A stretch of 62,500 bases of DNA from Neocallimastix lanati (nom. inval.) (lineage: Eukaryota > Neocallimastigomycota > Neocallimastigomycetes > Neocallimastigales > Neocallimastigaceae). A model generated the notes under the pieces. The model had not been told where the DNA came from. It worked only from the letters and a program-made list of their open reading frames with translations, and made no database searches. The translations under genes and the position numbers were made by a program. The stretch spans positions 322,501-385,000 of the forward strand of contig JACVTC010000146.1 in the NCBI GenBank assembly GCA_016946835.1. The letters run 5' to 3'. Below are positions 13,080 through 26,668 of this stretch, piece by piece (positions within the stretch are counted from its first letter, which is position 1; each line of letters opens with the position of its first letter).

Positions 13080-13160
13080 ATTATTAATATCAATATCAAT
13101 ATTATATGGTTTTTTTATTATTAATATTAATATCAATATTATATAATTTTTTTATTTTAT
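13080..13160. repeat. ATTAATATCAATATCAATATTATA tandem motif, two units
   Basis: Two neighbouring copies of a unit with core ATCAATATCAATATTATA, each followed by a T-rich spacer. The same unit forms a longer array at 17636-17840 inside the MULE, linking the two neighbouring elements. Confidence 0.7.
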
Positions 13161-13224
13161 TAAAAATGTTTTATTTTTAGTTCTATTTTATTATTAAAAT
13201 TTTAACATATATTTTTTTTAATAT

Positions 13225-13299
13225 GCCATGTTGGTCCAGTCGGTTAGGACGATACAGGTCACTGTAGAGGGCGGGGTTCGAATCCTCGGCATGGCACCA
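13225..13299 (+). promoter_or_regulatory. tRNA-like SINE head with Pol III A and B boxes and encoded CCA
   Basis: It folds as a tRNA: acceptor GCCATGT/GCATGGC, D-stem GTCC/GGAC, T-arm CGGGG-TTCGAAT-CCTCG, then A and CCA. The A box (TGGTCCAGTCGG) and B box (GGGTTCGAATCC) of an internal Pol III promoter are intact. The anticodon arm is damaged: ATACA and GTAGA do not pair, and position 33 is not T. The loop contains GTCAC, reminiscent of tRNA-Asp, but the identity is uncertain. Eukaryotic tRNA genes do not encode CCA, so the head probably derives from a processed, mature tRNA. Confidence 0.8.
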
Positions 13300-13301
13300 A
13301 A

Positions 13302-13697
13302 GGGAGAGTTGCATTTCCCCAAATTGCATTTCGCCAGGTTGCATTTCGCCAAGTGGCGTAGTATTAAAATGTTGCATTTCCCCAAGTTGCATTTCCCCAA
13401 GTTGCTTTTCGCCAGGTTGCATTTCGACAAGTATAGTATTGATATAAATAAATGAATAAATAAATAAATATTAATTCAAAATATATTTTTTTTAAAATTG
13501 TTTTTATGTGATATTAATAATATTTCATTTTATTTATTGATTTATTTATTTATTTAATAATTTTCAATTTGGCGAAATGCAACTTGGCGAATTGCAATTT
13601 GGCGAAATGCCACATTTTTTTAATACGCCACATGCTTTTAAAAAAATTGGCGAAATGCAATCTGGCGAAATGCAATTTGGCGAAATGCCCCACACCC
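13302..13697. mobile_element. MULE-type MITE, 396 bp, perfect 9-bp target duplication
   Basis: Flanked by GGCACCAAA at 13293-13301 and 13698-13706, exactly 9 bp as expected for Mutator-like elements. Both ends are built of TTGCATTTCGCCA-like sub-repeats: the left begins GGGAGAGTTGCATTTCCCC, and the right end on the minus strand begins GGGTGTGGGGCATTTCGCC. The arms are roughly 150 bp and inverted around an AT-rich centre (about 13445-13560). There is no transposase; mobilisation in trans by a MULE such as the neighbour at 15034-19126 is an inference from the shared terminus. The insertion split the SINE just after its CCA. Confidence 0.88.
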
Positions 13698-14070
13698 GGC
13701 ACCAAATAATCGGATGAGGTTTCTATCCTGGGATATCATGAGACCACACGTGATGTCCATAAGGCTTTCCCTCAAATGATTATTTCACCCATCCCTGATA
13801 CTACGCTTTGAATTGAAGCATAGACCTTGATGATTGTAAAATTTCCAATCGCCAATGATTACACCCATTAGGGAGGAGTTAATGGTTCCGTTCTGATGCT
13901 CGTGGTCATTAGAGATATATGTAGGAACGTTAGGAATGCATCTCCGGGCAGTGTGTAACGACGATTGAGAGCGGCGAAGCTGATACAGTATGCCAATAAC
14001 TCATCACCTTACAGTTAATTAATAACTGTATGGCCATATGGGAGATGGGTACCCATATGTGCAAGTCTAT

Positions 14071-14107
<37 letters not shown>

Positions 14108-14260
14108 TTTTTATTTATTTTATTTATTTATATGTTTATTTTTTAAAAAAATTTTAAGCTTTAATATTTTTTATTTATTTATTTATTTAATTTGTTTATT
14201 TTTTAAAAATATTTTAAGCCACATTTTACGAAGTGCACAATTGCGAAACGCACACCTCCC

Positions 14261-15024
<764 letters not shown>

Positions 15025-15419
15025 ATTTACATGGGGGAGTGTGCATTTCGAAAATTTTTATTACAAAAATTTGTATTTTGTTGTATGGCTTAAATATTTT
15101 TTAATTTTAAGCCACTTAATTTTATTACAAATTTAATGAATAATAATTAATTAAATAAATAAATAAAATTACAATTCTCAAAAATTTTCAAACACGTAAT
15201 ATTACGTGGGGCGTATATCTAATTGTATTGTAATTTTGTGGCTTTTTTCTACAATTTTTAAAAAGCCATATATTCACAATATGGCGTGAATAATAAATGT
15301 GGTGATATTTTATGACGAAAATTTATAAGCCATCAAGAATTTGGTGAAATTCAACTGGACGAAATTCAAATTTTGGCGAAATACAACACTTCAATAAATA
15401 ATAATTAGGTTAGGTATTT

Positions 15420-15870
15420 CTATTTAACATTGAAAAATAAAATAAAAAATAAATAAACATTTATTTTTTAATGCTTAAAAAATAAAATAAAAATAAGAAA
15501 TATGAAAACTTTTTTTTTAAACATTGAAAAATAAATAAAAATAAATAAACATTTTATTTTTTAATGCTTAAAAAATAAAATAAAAATAAGAAATAAGAAA
15601 ACTTTTTTTTTAAACATTGAAAAATAAAATAAAAATAAATAAACATTTTATTTTTTAATGCTTAAAAAATAAAATAAAAATAAGAAATAAGAAAACTTTT
15701 TTTTTAAACATTGAAAAATAAAATAAAAATAAATAAACATTTTATTTTTTAAACATTGAAAAATAAAATAAAAATAAATAAACATTTTATTTTTTAATGC
15801 TTAAAAAATAAAACAAAAATAAATAAAAATTTATTTTTTAAGCATTAAAAAATAAAAAATAAAAATAAAA
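15420..15870. repeat. Minisatellite of about 93-bp units inside the MULE
   Basis: Four to five tandem units made of an AAACATTGAAAAATAAAATA part, a TTATTTTTTAATGCTTAAAA part and an AAGAAATAAGAAAAC part ending in T8-9. Unit edges drift at the ends and the last units are shorter. It lies between the terminal-repeat mosaic and the transposase, a typical place for MULE subterminal repeats. Confidence 0.8.
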
Positions 15871-16051
15871 ATAAATAAATAAAATAGTAAATAAAGAAAT
15901 AATAAATAATTAATAATTAAATAATTATTTAAATAATTATATAATTAATTAAAAAAAGGTTTATTATTTTAAATATTAAAAAAAAAAAAAAGTTTCAAAG
16001 CATTTAAAAGTATATTTATTAAAATATTTTATTGAAAAATTTTAATTATTA

Positions 16052-17489
16052 ATGGAAGACAATATAGAAATTGTAATAAATGAAACAAATCGAGGAAATG
16101 AACAATTTATTATTAATAAAAAATGCAAATTTAATTTTTCATTTCAAAGGAAAGATAAATCAAAAATTTATAGATGCACTGAATATAAGACTTTAAATAA
16201 ATGTAAATCTTTAATTATTTTAAATGATAAAAAGGAGGTTTTAAAATATGAAAGTTTACATAACCATCTCGAAAAAGAAATTAATGTGTCTATATCAGTA
16301 GCAAAGCATAAAATTAAGGAAGAAATTTAAGAAAAATTCAATTCTTATGGATATAAAACCTAAACATATATTTAATGCCGTTTCTCAAGAAATGGGACTT
16401 ATATGTCCCGAATATAGTACAATTAGATCCCAAATAATAAGAAATATAAATAAACAATTTCCTCCAAACATAAAAAGTTTTGATGATATTCCCATTGAAT
16501 CAGAATATTATAAAACGAAAAGAAATGAAAATTTTATGATATTTAAAAATACTGATCTAATAATCTTTCAATCACCATTCCAAGCATATTTATTTTCGAA
16601 TTATCATAAAAATATATTTGCGGACGGTACATTTTATGCAGCACCGAAATTTAGTTATCAGTTATTTATAACAAGAACTTATGTTGGGGAATTTAATATG
16701 TTTTACACTCCTTCCATTTCTATATTAAAAAATAAAAAACAATCTACATATGAAACATTATTTAAAGAAATAAAAAAAAATGCAAATAAATTTAGGAGTA
16801 ATACATTAATTACTACAATTAATTTTCATTGTGATTTTGAACAAGGTATATCTAATGCCACAAAAAAAGTTTTTCCCAATATAAATATTAAATATTGTGT
16901 TTGGCATTACAAAAGATCATTAGAAAAACAAAAAAATATATTATGTTATCATGAAGTGAAGAATAATAATGATGTATATATTTATTATAAAGCTATTTCG
17001 AACTTACCGTTTATAAACCCTAACTATATATTTGATATTTATATTATAATAAAAAGAATTTGTCAAAAAAAAAAGTATAATAATTTTCTGCAATTTTTAG
17101 AATATTTTAATAAAAATTATTTACTTAAGTATAATGTTAATAATTGGAATTATTATGAAAATATAGAGCATTTAACAAACAATGCATCATAATCTTATAA
17201 TAGCTATTTAAATAATATATTTCCAAATAAACCTTTATTTTATAAATTAATAAATATATTAAAAGAAGAAGAAAAATTATCTTATAATGATTATCAAAGG
17301 AGAACTAAAGGAAATTGGAAAAAAAAGCAAAAAATATTTAGTGCAACTGATGAAATTAAAATTTTAATTGAAAATTACAAAAGTAAGGAAATAAATTTAT
17401 TTTATAATGGATGCAACAGAAATGAATTAATTAAATTAAGGAAAGAATGTTTAATTGATTTAAACGATATAAATATTAATTTAAAATAA
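16052..17489 (+). pseudogene. MULE transposase, broken by two stops and a frameshift
   Basis: Part 1 (16052-16330) is an N-terminal FLYWCH/WRKY-like zinc domain, with cysteines in YRCTEYKTLNKC and a distal HNH. It is stopped by TAA at 16328. One extra A in the run near 16355 shifts the frame. Part 2 (16347-17192) is the MULE DDE core: Asp in ADGTFY (codon 16623-16625), the second Asp in HCDFEQG, and the typical KYCVWHYKRSL helix. A TAA at 17190 stops it, but the same frame stays open to 17489, giving about 99 more residues. Total length without the breaks would be about 480 aa, normal for the family. The catalytic residues I can place are kept, so inactivation seems recent. A sister copy is at 45.2-46.6 kb. 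Confidence 0.9.
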
Positions 17490-17635
17490 ATAATCTTAAT
17501 TTAAAAAAATGCTAGAAAAATACAAATTTATTTACCTATTGTGTTTATTTAATAATCTTAATAGAAATTATCTTTTAGTTATTTTTATTAAGTAACTTAT
17601 AACTAAAACCGATTTATTTGATATTAGTTAAAATT

Positions 17636-17840
17636 TTATTAATATCAATATCAATATTATATAATTATAAATTTTATTAATATCAATATCAATATTATAT
17701 AATTAAAAATTTTATTAATATCAATATCAATATTATATAATAATTTTATTAATATTAATATCGATATTATATAATTATAAATTTTATTAATATCAATATC
17801 AATATTATATCATTATAAATTTTATTAATATCAATATACT
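17636..17840. repeat. 36-38 bp satellite, about six units, inside the MULE
   Basis: Tandem units with core TATCAATATCAATATTATA followed by an A/T linker and AATTTTATTA. One unit has a TCGATATT variant and the last is cut short. The same core appears twice at 13080-13160. Confidence 0.85.
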
Positions 17841-18244
17841 TTTCAAAATTAATTATGTTATTAAAAATATTAAATTCGATAAAAGATTTTTATTATTTTA
17901 TTAAAATTATAATTGTTATTATTATATTTTAATAATAATTGATTCATATTGATCAAACATTATAAATAATACTATGCAAATAATTAATTATTTTAATAGG
18001 ATCAATTATTCAACTCTTATTGTTTTAATTTTTAATTCTTATATCATTTAAATTAATATATATATATCGTTTATGAAAATATGAATTATAGATAATTAAA
18101 ATTATTTACTTTTCATTTAAATTTTTTTATTTACTATAATAAAACATAATAATTAAAAGACAAACGTTATTATAACTAAATTTTTTTTTTTAGAAAAATA
18201 AATGAAAAAAAATTAAAATATATAAGATTCCTATATATATAAAA

Positions 18245-18780
18245 TAATTATTATATTATATTATATTTTATTTTATTTTATTTTATTTTATTTTATTTAA
18301 TTTTATTTCATTTTATTTTATTTTATTTTATTTTTATTTTATTTTATTTTATTTTTATTTTATTTTATTTTATTTTATTTTATTTTATTTTATTTTATTA
18401 TATTATATTTTATTATATTATATTTTATTATATTATATTTTATTATATTTTATTTTATTTTATTATATTTTATTTTATTTTATTCAATCTGTACTTTCTT
18501 ATTTAATATTCTACTTTTTATTTTATTTTATTTTATTATATTTTATTTTATTTTATTTTATTTCATTTTATTTTATTTTATTTTATTTTATTTTATTCAA
18601 TCTGTACTTCATATTTATATTTCTACTATTTATTTTATTTTATTTTATTTTATTTTATTTTATTTTATTTTATTCAATCTGTACTTTCTTATTTAATATT
18701 CTACTTTTTATTTTATTTTATTATATTATATTTTATTTTATTTTATTTTATTTCATTTTATTTTATTTTATTCAATTTGT
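18245..18780. repeat. TTTTA pentanucleotide array with regular TTCAATCTGTACTT islands
   Basis: An array of TTTTA/TTATA units. A non-repeat phrase close to TATTCAATCTGTACTTTCTTA interrupts it at about 18480, 18594 and 18670, and as a variant at 18768. This shows a higher-order repeat of about 75-115 bp. Confidence 0.85.
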
Positions 18781-18878
18781 ATTTTCTGTTGATAATATAA
18801 ACAAGGTATTAATGTATTAATAATAATTAATAATATTTAAAATAAAATAAAAAAAATATAATTATTTTATATATGTAG

Positions 18879-18918
<40 letters not shown>

Positions 18919-19135
18919 TAATTTTCTAAAAAAAATTTTTTTAGTCATAATAAATAATAAACGTTTGTCTTAATTATTTTTATTATTATTTAAAAATTTA
19001 TTTATTCATTTATAATTTATTTATTCATTTATTTATTTATTACATTATAATACGCCATATTTTCCGAAATGCACTACAACAAAATACAAATTTATGTAAT
19101 AAAAATTTTCGAAATGACACACCCCCATTTACATG

Positions 19136-19678
19136 TATTTATGAATAATATGTGGCTTATATGTTTAATATAATGAATCACACGTGTCAAATGCATTATT
19201 AATACATTTTTACATTTATTTCACGTATTTCACATATTCTAACATTCCCTGAACCAAGTTATTCTGAAAAAATAAATTGGTTTATCGGGGAATATTTGTA
19301 CATAATTATTTCTATAAACTATTATCTATAAAACTTAATTATAATTTATTTTCATTAATTTAATTATAAGGTATTTTCTAATATTATTTAGTTATTTTTA
19401 TTCTTTTTAATTATTTTATATTTTATAAATATAGTATTGAATAAAATTCTTCAAGATGTTAATTAATTATATGATTGACCTGTTAGGATAAGTAATTATG
19501 ATATTTTTAATATATTAATTAACATATACTAATTTTCTAGAGTTTATAATGTTTAAAATGAATAAAATTGATGTTTGTTTTTAACAATTATTGACTTAAT
19601 GGATAATTCTTATTAATCCTTAATAAAACATATTAGTAAAAGTTTGACATATTATACATAATATCATTAGTTTAATTA
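19136..19678. other. AT-rich spacer
   Basis: Mixed A/T sequence with somewhat higher complexity than the arrays around it, but no open frame of note, RNA boxes or repeats that I can name. Confidence 0.5.
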
Positions 19679-19888
19679 TTAAATTAACAGTTCCTCACAA
19701 ATTTTTCCGAAAGAATTTGCGACAGAAGATGACCAGTACTGGACGGCTTTCAAGGCATCCATGAGATCTTTTTGAGATACATTAGTTAATCCTCGTCTAC
19801 TTAATTCATTGAGAGCGGCTGTTACTTCCGTTATAAAAATAGTTAATCTAGGAAGATTAGCAAATAAAGTTGCAAGTGGAGCTACCAT
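19679..19888 (-). CDS. Small unknown protein, 69 aa
   Basis: An uninterrupted frame from an ATG directly behind an A-run of about 22, a common context for starts in this kind of genome. The G+C content is well above its surroundings. The protein (MVAPLATLFANLPRLTIFIT, then an amphipathic part with SRRGLTNVSQKDLMDALKAV and FGKICEELL) has a moderately hydrophobic N-terminus and a helical C-terminus. I do not recognise a family. It may be a complete small gene or the last exon of a larger one whose upstream exons are not visible. No neighbour suggests a role. Confidence 0.5.
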   Translation of the reverse strand: MVAPLATLFANLPRLTIFITEVTAALNELSRRGLTNVSQKDLMDALKAVQYWSSSVANSFGKICEELLI

Positions 19889-22389
<2,501 letters not shown>

Positions 22390-23172
22390 TTAAAATACGG
22401 AATTGACAATATCAAGAAGTTCATTTTCAATTCCAGCATCATGATTTTCAATTCCATCAAGAATATAGGTGTGATCTCCATGATAGATTCTGTGGTCAAT
22501 GCTAACATCAACAACAGCACGTTCAAGTTGAGCAATCATTGGATCAGACAATCCCATTGGATCAACAGTATCTTCATCACATTCAACAAAAGTGTACTTT
22601 TCAGCTCCAAGGAATTCAATAGACTTATCGCCATATTGTTTTAAAATCTTAACTTGATCATATCCCGATTTACCAACTAAGAGGTGTTCTCTAGCTTCAG
22701 CATAATTAGCAAGGAAAGAAAGACCTGGAACATTTCCTAATTCCCTTAATTGAGCAATGGAAGCTAAAAGTTCATCACCTTCTTCAATTTCATGACGACC
22801 ATTTAAAGGAATTAAGTGTTTGAGATGGAATGGCTTTAAAGTAATTCCATTAACTTCCATTCCAAGAGCAGCCTTAACAGTAGTTAAAGTAGCAAGATGA
22901 GCACCAGCAGAATGACCAATGAGAGTAAATTGACTTGCATCACCACCATAAATAATAATATTATTGAGAGTCCATTGAATAGTCTTGTAGATATCTTCAA
23001 CCATATCATCAATATATTCGGTTTCAGGATAAAGTCTATAATTTACAACAACAGAAACGAAACCATTCTTTTGGAAAAATTCACCCATGAATCCTTCCTT
23101 ATCCTTACTACCTATTTATATAATAATAATAAAAATGATAATAATGATGATAATAATAATAATAATAATAAT

Positions 23173-23238
<66 letters not shown>

Positions 23239-23709
23239 TATATAATGTATTAATAAAAATAATTAATAAAAATAATTATTAAATAATTTTTAATAATAAT
23301 AAATTTATAATTAATAATAATAATTATTAAATAATTTTTAATATTAATAAATTTATTATTAATAAATTATAATAAAAATTTTCATTAATATCAAATTCTA
23401 ATTATACCTTCACACCAACTACCACCATGAACATGCATAATAACTGGTTTCTTTTGCATAACATTAGCTTCATCAAAATATACATCTAAATCACTTACTT
23501 CAGAATAATGGACAGTACTTTAAAAAATAATTATTAATATAAATTAGTATTAATATCAATTAATTATTATTATTTTTTTGATGGTAGGTAAAAATTTATT
23601 AATTTGAAATTTACGCTTTAGTATATTGGTGTTCAACATTTTCAGTAACGTTACCAGCAATTAAGGCAACAAATAAAGCAATTAAATTTAAAAATAATAA
23701 AGATTTCAT
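22390..23709 (-). CDS. Secreted alpha/beta-hydrolase (esterase), copy 1 of tandem array
   Basis: Exons 23709-23615, 23517-23408 and 23111-22390 (phases 2 and 1, all GT..AG), 308 aa. Exon 1 is a signal peptide (MKSLLFLNLIALFVALIAG), so the protein is exported. Exon 2 carries the oxyanion motif HGGSW (residues 62-66). Exon 3 carries NYRLYPE, the nucleophile elbow GHSAGAH (Ser136) and a C-terminal GDHTYI with the probable catalytic His282; the acid is one of the Asp residues around 247-258. The fold resembles kynurenine-formamidase-like and feruloyl/acetyl esterases, but the substrate is not evident; plant cell-wall esters are a guess for a gut fungus. Over the 232 residues from Met77 it differs from copy 4 at eight positions, including D for G just before the catalytic His. 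Confidence 0.93.
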
Positions 23710-24653
23710 TATGTATTTTATAATTATAATTTATTTTATTTTATTTTATTTTATTTTACTTTTTATAACTTTAATTTTATATTACTACAATCGTTGTTAA
23801 TTGAAAATTTTATTAAAAAGTGAGAAAATTTTTTTTCTTTTATATTTTGAAAAAAATTTTTTTCTTTATCATAAATGAAAATTTATATTATAAATGAAAA
23901 TTTTATATAATCATTGATAATTTCATTTATTATTAATTTAATATAAAAAAAAACTTTTTTAATAATTATTTCATTTAATTATTATTAAATTTTTTAATTT
24001 ATCAGTAGATACTGTTATTATGCATAACTGTTATTATGCATAAACTTAATTGCTGCTCTAATCCTCCTTTAAATAAAATATATATAAAAAAAATAAAAGT
24101 AACAACATGAATATTATAATGATAGTTTTAATTTAATTATTAATTACATATACTCTCGTTGTAAAATTAAAATAAAAATAAAAAAATTTATATTTATATA
24201 AATTACATATTATATATAAACATTGTGTTAATACTAAGTAATTAAATTGAAATTAATAAATATAAAAACCAGTAAAATAATAATATAAAAAAAGTTAAAA
24301 ACAAAAAAAAAAAAAAAAAAAAAAAAGAGTTTTATTTCAATTGATTTTAATATAAAAATATTTATATAAAGTTTTATAATTATTAAAATATCTTTAATAA
24401 GTTTTTGAATTAGGTGAAGTATATATATACATATATATATTTTATTCAAATTTATTATGCAATAAAATCATATATCATTTAAAAATTATATATAATTACT
24501 GATATTTAAATCCAAATAATGATGTTAAATATTTTATGAACCGTTTTTTTTCTTAAAATTAATTTTATATAAAAATTATATTATTTATAATATTAATTAA
24601 AAATAAAAATATTCATAAATTTAATTTAAAAGTTATAATAATAATAATAAATA

Positions 24654-24707
<54 letters not shown>

Positions 24708-25575
24708 CAATTATTATTTCTTATTGTGTGTGAATTGCATTTTTACATCAAATTAAGTTTACGGTTATTATTTTATAAAAATTTATAATATATTTAAATA
24801 AATTTTTATGATTCTGGAACTTTATATTAAATATATTTTATTTTATTAATTATTATTTTATTAATTATTTATTTTATTATTTTTTATTAATTATTAATTA
24901 TTATTTTATTTTAATTTTATTTTATTTTAATTTTATTTTATTTTAATTTTATTTTATTTTAATTTTATTTTATTTTAATTTTATCTATTTTAATTTTATT
25001 TGTGAATATTAAAATATGAATAATATGAAAATCTTGGAAGTATTTCATTTTAATATACCAAAATTAAAAAACAAAAAAATTAAAAATTAAAAAAATAATT
25101 CGTAAATCTTCATTTAGATATAAATATAAATATAAATATAAATATTTTATTTTTAATTTAAGTATATTAAAATGAAAAAATGAAATAATGATTAATATTT
25201 ATTTGCCTTTTTTTATTTGTTTTCATGAAGATAAAATAATTTTTAGATCTTGGACTTTTATTATTATTATTTCTTTTTTTTTTTTTTTTATTTGTGCACT
25301 TTTTAAATAAAATAATTTTTATTCTATTTCATTTCTTTTTTTTTTATTCATGTATATTGAATTAAAAGAATTTACATATATATATATATGTAAATTATAA
25401 ATAATAATTTAAAAAATTATTTAAAATATTAAATATTATAGATATTTATATTATTTTATTTTACCAACTAAAAATATATTAAAAAAATTCATTTAATAAT
25501 AAAAATATATATTAGTGATCTTTTAGATTGAATTAAGATATTAAACTTTTTAAATTTCTTTTATTAAATTTAATT

Positions 25576-25616
<41 letters not shown>

Positions 25617-25889
25617 TAAATGTCAACATTTAATAACTTGGAATGAAAATAAAAATATTGTTTATATATAAATAATAATAATAATAATCGATGAAATAAA
25701 ATTTTAGAGTAATTTTAATTTATATCATTTCAATAAAAAATTACTTTTTTCCGAGCAGTTCAATCATTAAACAGACAGACTCGTGATATATTCTACTCTA
25801 TAATAGTAATATATGTAAATAATAATAATAATAAATAATAAATAACGATAACAAAAGAATAGCTTAATTTATGTCATCAAATATTAAAA

Positions 25890-25940
<51 letters not shown>

Positions 25941-26668
25941 AAAAGAAAAAACTTTTAAACTTTATTTATTAATATTTATTAAAAAGTACATGAATGAAAA
26001 TAAAAATTAAAAAACTACGATGACGAAAGGTTCTCACGCTCTTTCTATTCATCAATGATGACTTCCTTTAAATACATTTCAATTAATATATTTTTATAAA
26101 TTTTTTTAATTAATATATTTATATAAATATTAATTTATATCCTAAATTGTTAAAATTTTATAAAGATCTTTAGGTTTTATTAATAATAATTTATATCATC
26201 AATCGCTTCTCTCATAAATTTGTATATATAGAAATTTATATTAAAAATGAAAAAAAAGAAAATATTTATTAATTTTTTTTGTTTTTTAATTTCATATCAC
26301 AGATAGCTTAATTCATAAATTTAAACTTTTAAATATATATAAATATATACTAAATTTAAACTTTTAAATATATATAAATATATTCTATAAGTTAAAAACA
26401 CATATTAATTTAATATTAATTTTAAAATATTTTAATTTTTAATTATTTTTATATTTTTTAAAACTTAAATTTATTTTTTTACTTTTTTTTATTTTTTAAT
26501 TTATCTATTTTTTTTTTTATGTATACTTTTTTTTCTACATATATATTTTTTATCTATATCTCCATTTTCTATAAAGTGTAATATTTTTTATATCTAAATT
26601 TATTTTTATTGATTATTTAAATAAATTTATCTATAAATGAATCTATATATAATAATTATTTAGGATAA
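23710..26668. other. Spacer between esterase copies 1 and 2, with a LINE tail fragment
   Basis: Mostly A/T with homopolymers (24301-24326, 25579-25615, 25892-25935), an AAT/ATT block (24640-24720) and an ATTTTATTTTA array (24900-25005). A LINE 3'-end fragment at 25892-26060 is listed separately. No further gene seen. Confidence 0.6.
25892..26060 (-). mobile_element. LINE 3'-UTR fragment with poly(A), minus strand
   Basis: Read on the minus strand, this segment (GATGAATAGAAAGAG, then CCTTTCGTC, CGTAGTTTTTTAAT, AATAAATAAAGTTTA, then an A-run of about 44) follows the same order of blocks as the 3' end of the LINE at 3462-3636. It is a heavily 5'-truncated insertion of about 125 bp plus tail. 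I could not define a clean target duplication. Confidence 0.7.

Larger units (their letters stand above)
13225..14101 (+). mobile_element. tRNA-derived SINE with poly(T) tail, split by a MITE
   Basis: Reading plus: a tRNA-like head (13225-13299), then, after a 396-bp MITE with its duplicated target, a unique body of about 370 bp (13707-14071) and a T30 tail (14072-14101). Without the MITE the element is about 480 bp. The last 275 bp of the body plus T tail recur at 52799-53091, a copy bounded by an 18-bp target duplication, which shows the family retrotransposes. A 3' poly(T) fits a Pol III transcript ending at its terminator; T-ended SINEs such as rice p-SINE1 are known. The body contains no recognisable protein frame. 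Confidence 0.8.
12838..14260. mobile_element. Non-autonomous MULE-like element containing nested SINE and MITE
   Basis: The left part carries GCAATTGTGCATTTTGCAAT then GTGGCTT at about 12850-12876. The right end, read on the minus strand, starts GGGAGGTGTGCGTTTCGC and continues into GCAATTGTGCACTTCG then GTGGCTT (14260 back to about 14214). The inverted ends and GGG.GTG.GC.TTTCG terminus resemble the MULE at 15034-19126 and the MITE at 13302-13697. The left terminus is degenerate and I cannot find a convincing 9-bp duplication (candidate right repeat TAATATCAT at 14261-14269), so the left border is approximate. Confidence 0.6.
15034..19126 (+). mobile_element. MULE (Mutator-like) DNA transposon, 4.1 kb, 52-bp terminal inverted repeats, 9-bp target duplication
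   Basis: The ends are inverted repeats of about 52 bp (15034-15085 and 19075-19126). They share CATTTCGAAAATTTTTATTA and end TTTGTATTTTGTTGTA; the outermost bases are GGGG(A/G)GTGTG-like. The flanking repeat ATTTACATG is present at 15025-15033 and 19127-19135, a perfect 9-bp duplication. Inside lie, in order, a mosaic of terminal-repeat-like fragments (15180-15390), a minisatellite (15420-15870), the transposase relic (16052-17489), a 36-bp satellite (17636-17840) and a TTTTA array (18245-18780). The intact duplication suggests a fairly recent insertion, but the transposase is already broken. Confidence 0.92.

Noticed and set aside
13225-13299. Functional tRNA gene
   Set aside because: The anticodon stem does not pair, position 33 is not T, CCA is encoded and the unit continues into a SINE body with a mobile second copy.
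13183-13455. Open frames on both strands over the tRNA head and MITE arm
   Set aside because: They arise from the TTGCATTTCGCCA sub-repeats and cross the junction of two mobile elements.
15194-15209. CACGTAATATTACGTG palindrome containing TAATATTAC, the nick motif of rolling-circle geminiviruses
   Set aside because: There is no replication-protein gene nearby, no stem outside the palindrome itself, and A/T nonamers are frequent by chance here.
22441-23253. Plus-strand frames opposite the esterase exons (also at 27.2, 31.5, 35.0, 40.7 and 43.6 kb)
   Set aside because: They are antisense shadows of exon 3, which has signal-peptide, HGGSW and GHSAG context on the minus strand and canonical introns.
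26010-26070. Box C-like TGATGA suggesting a C/D snoRNA
   Set aside because: No matching D box or terminal stem is present, and the segment aligns with the LINE 3' UTR.
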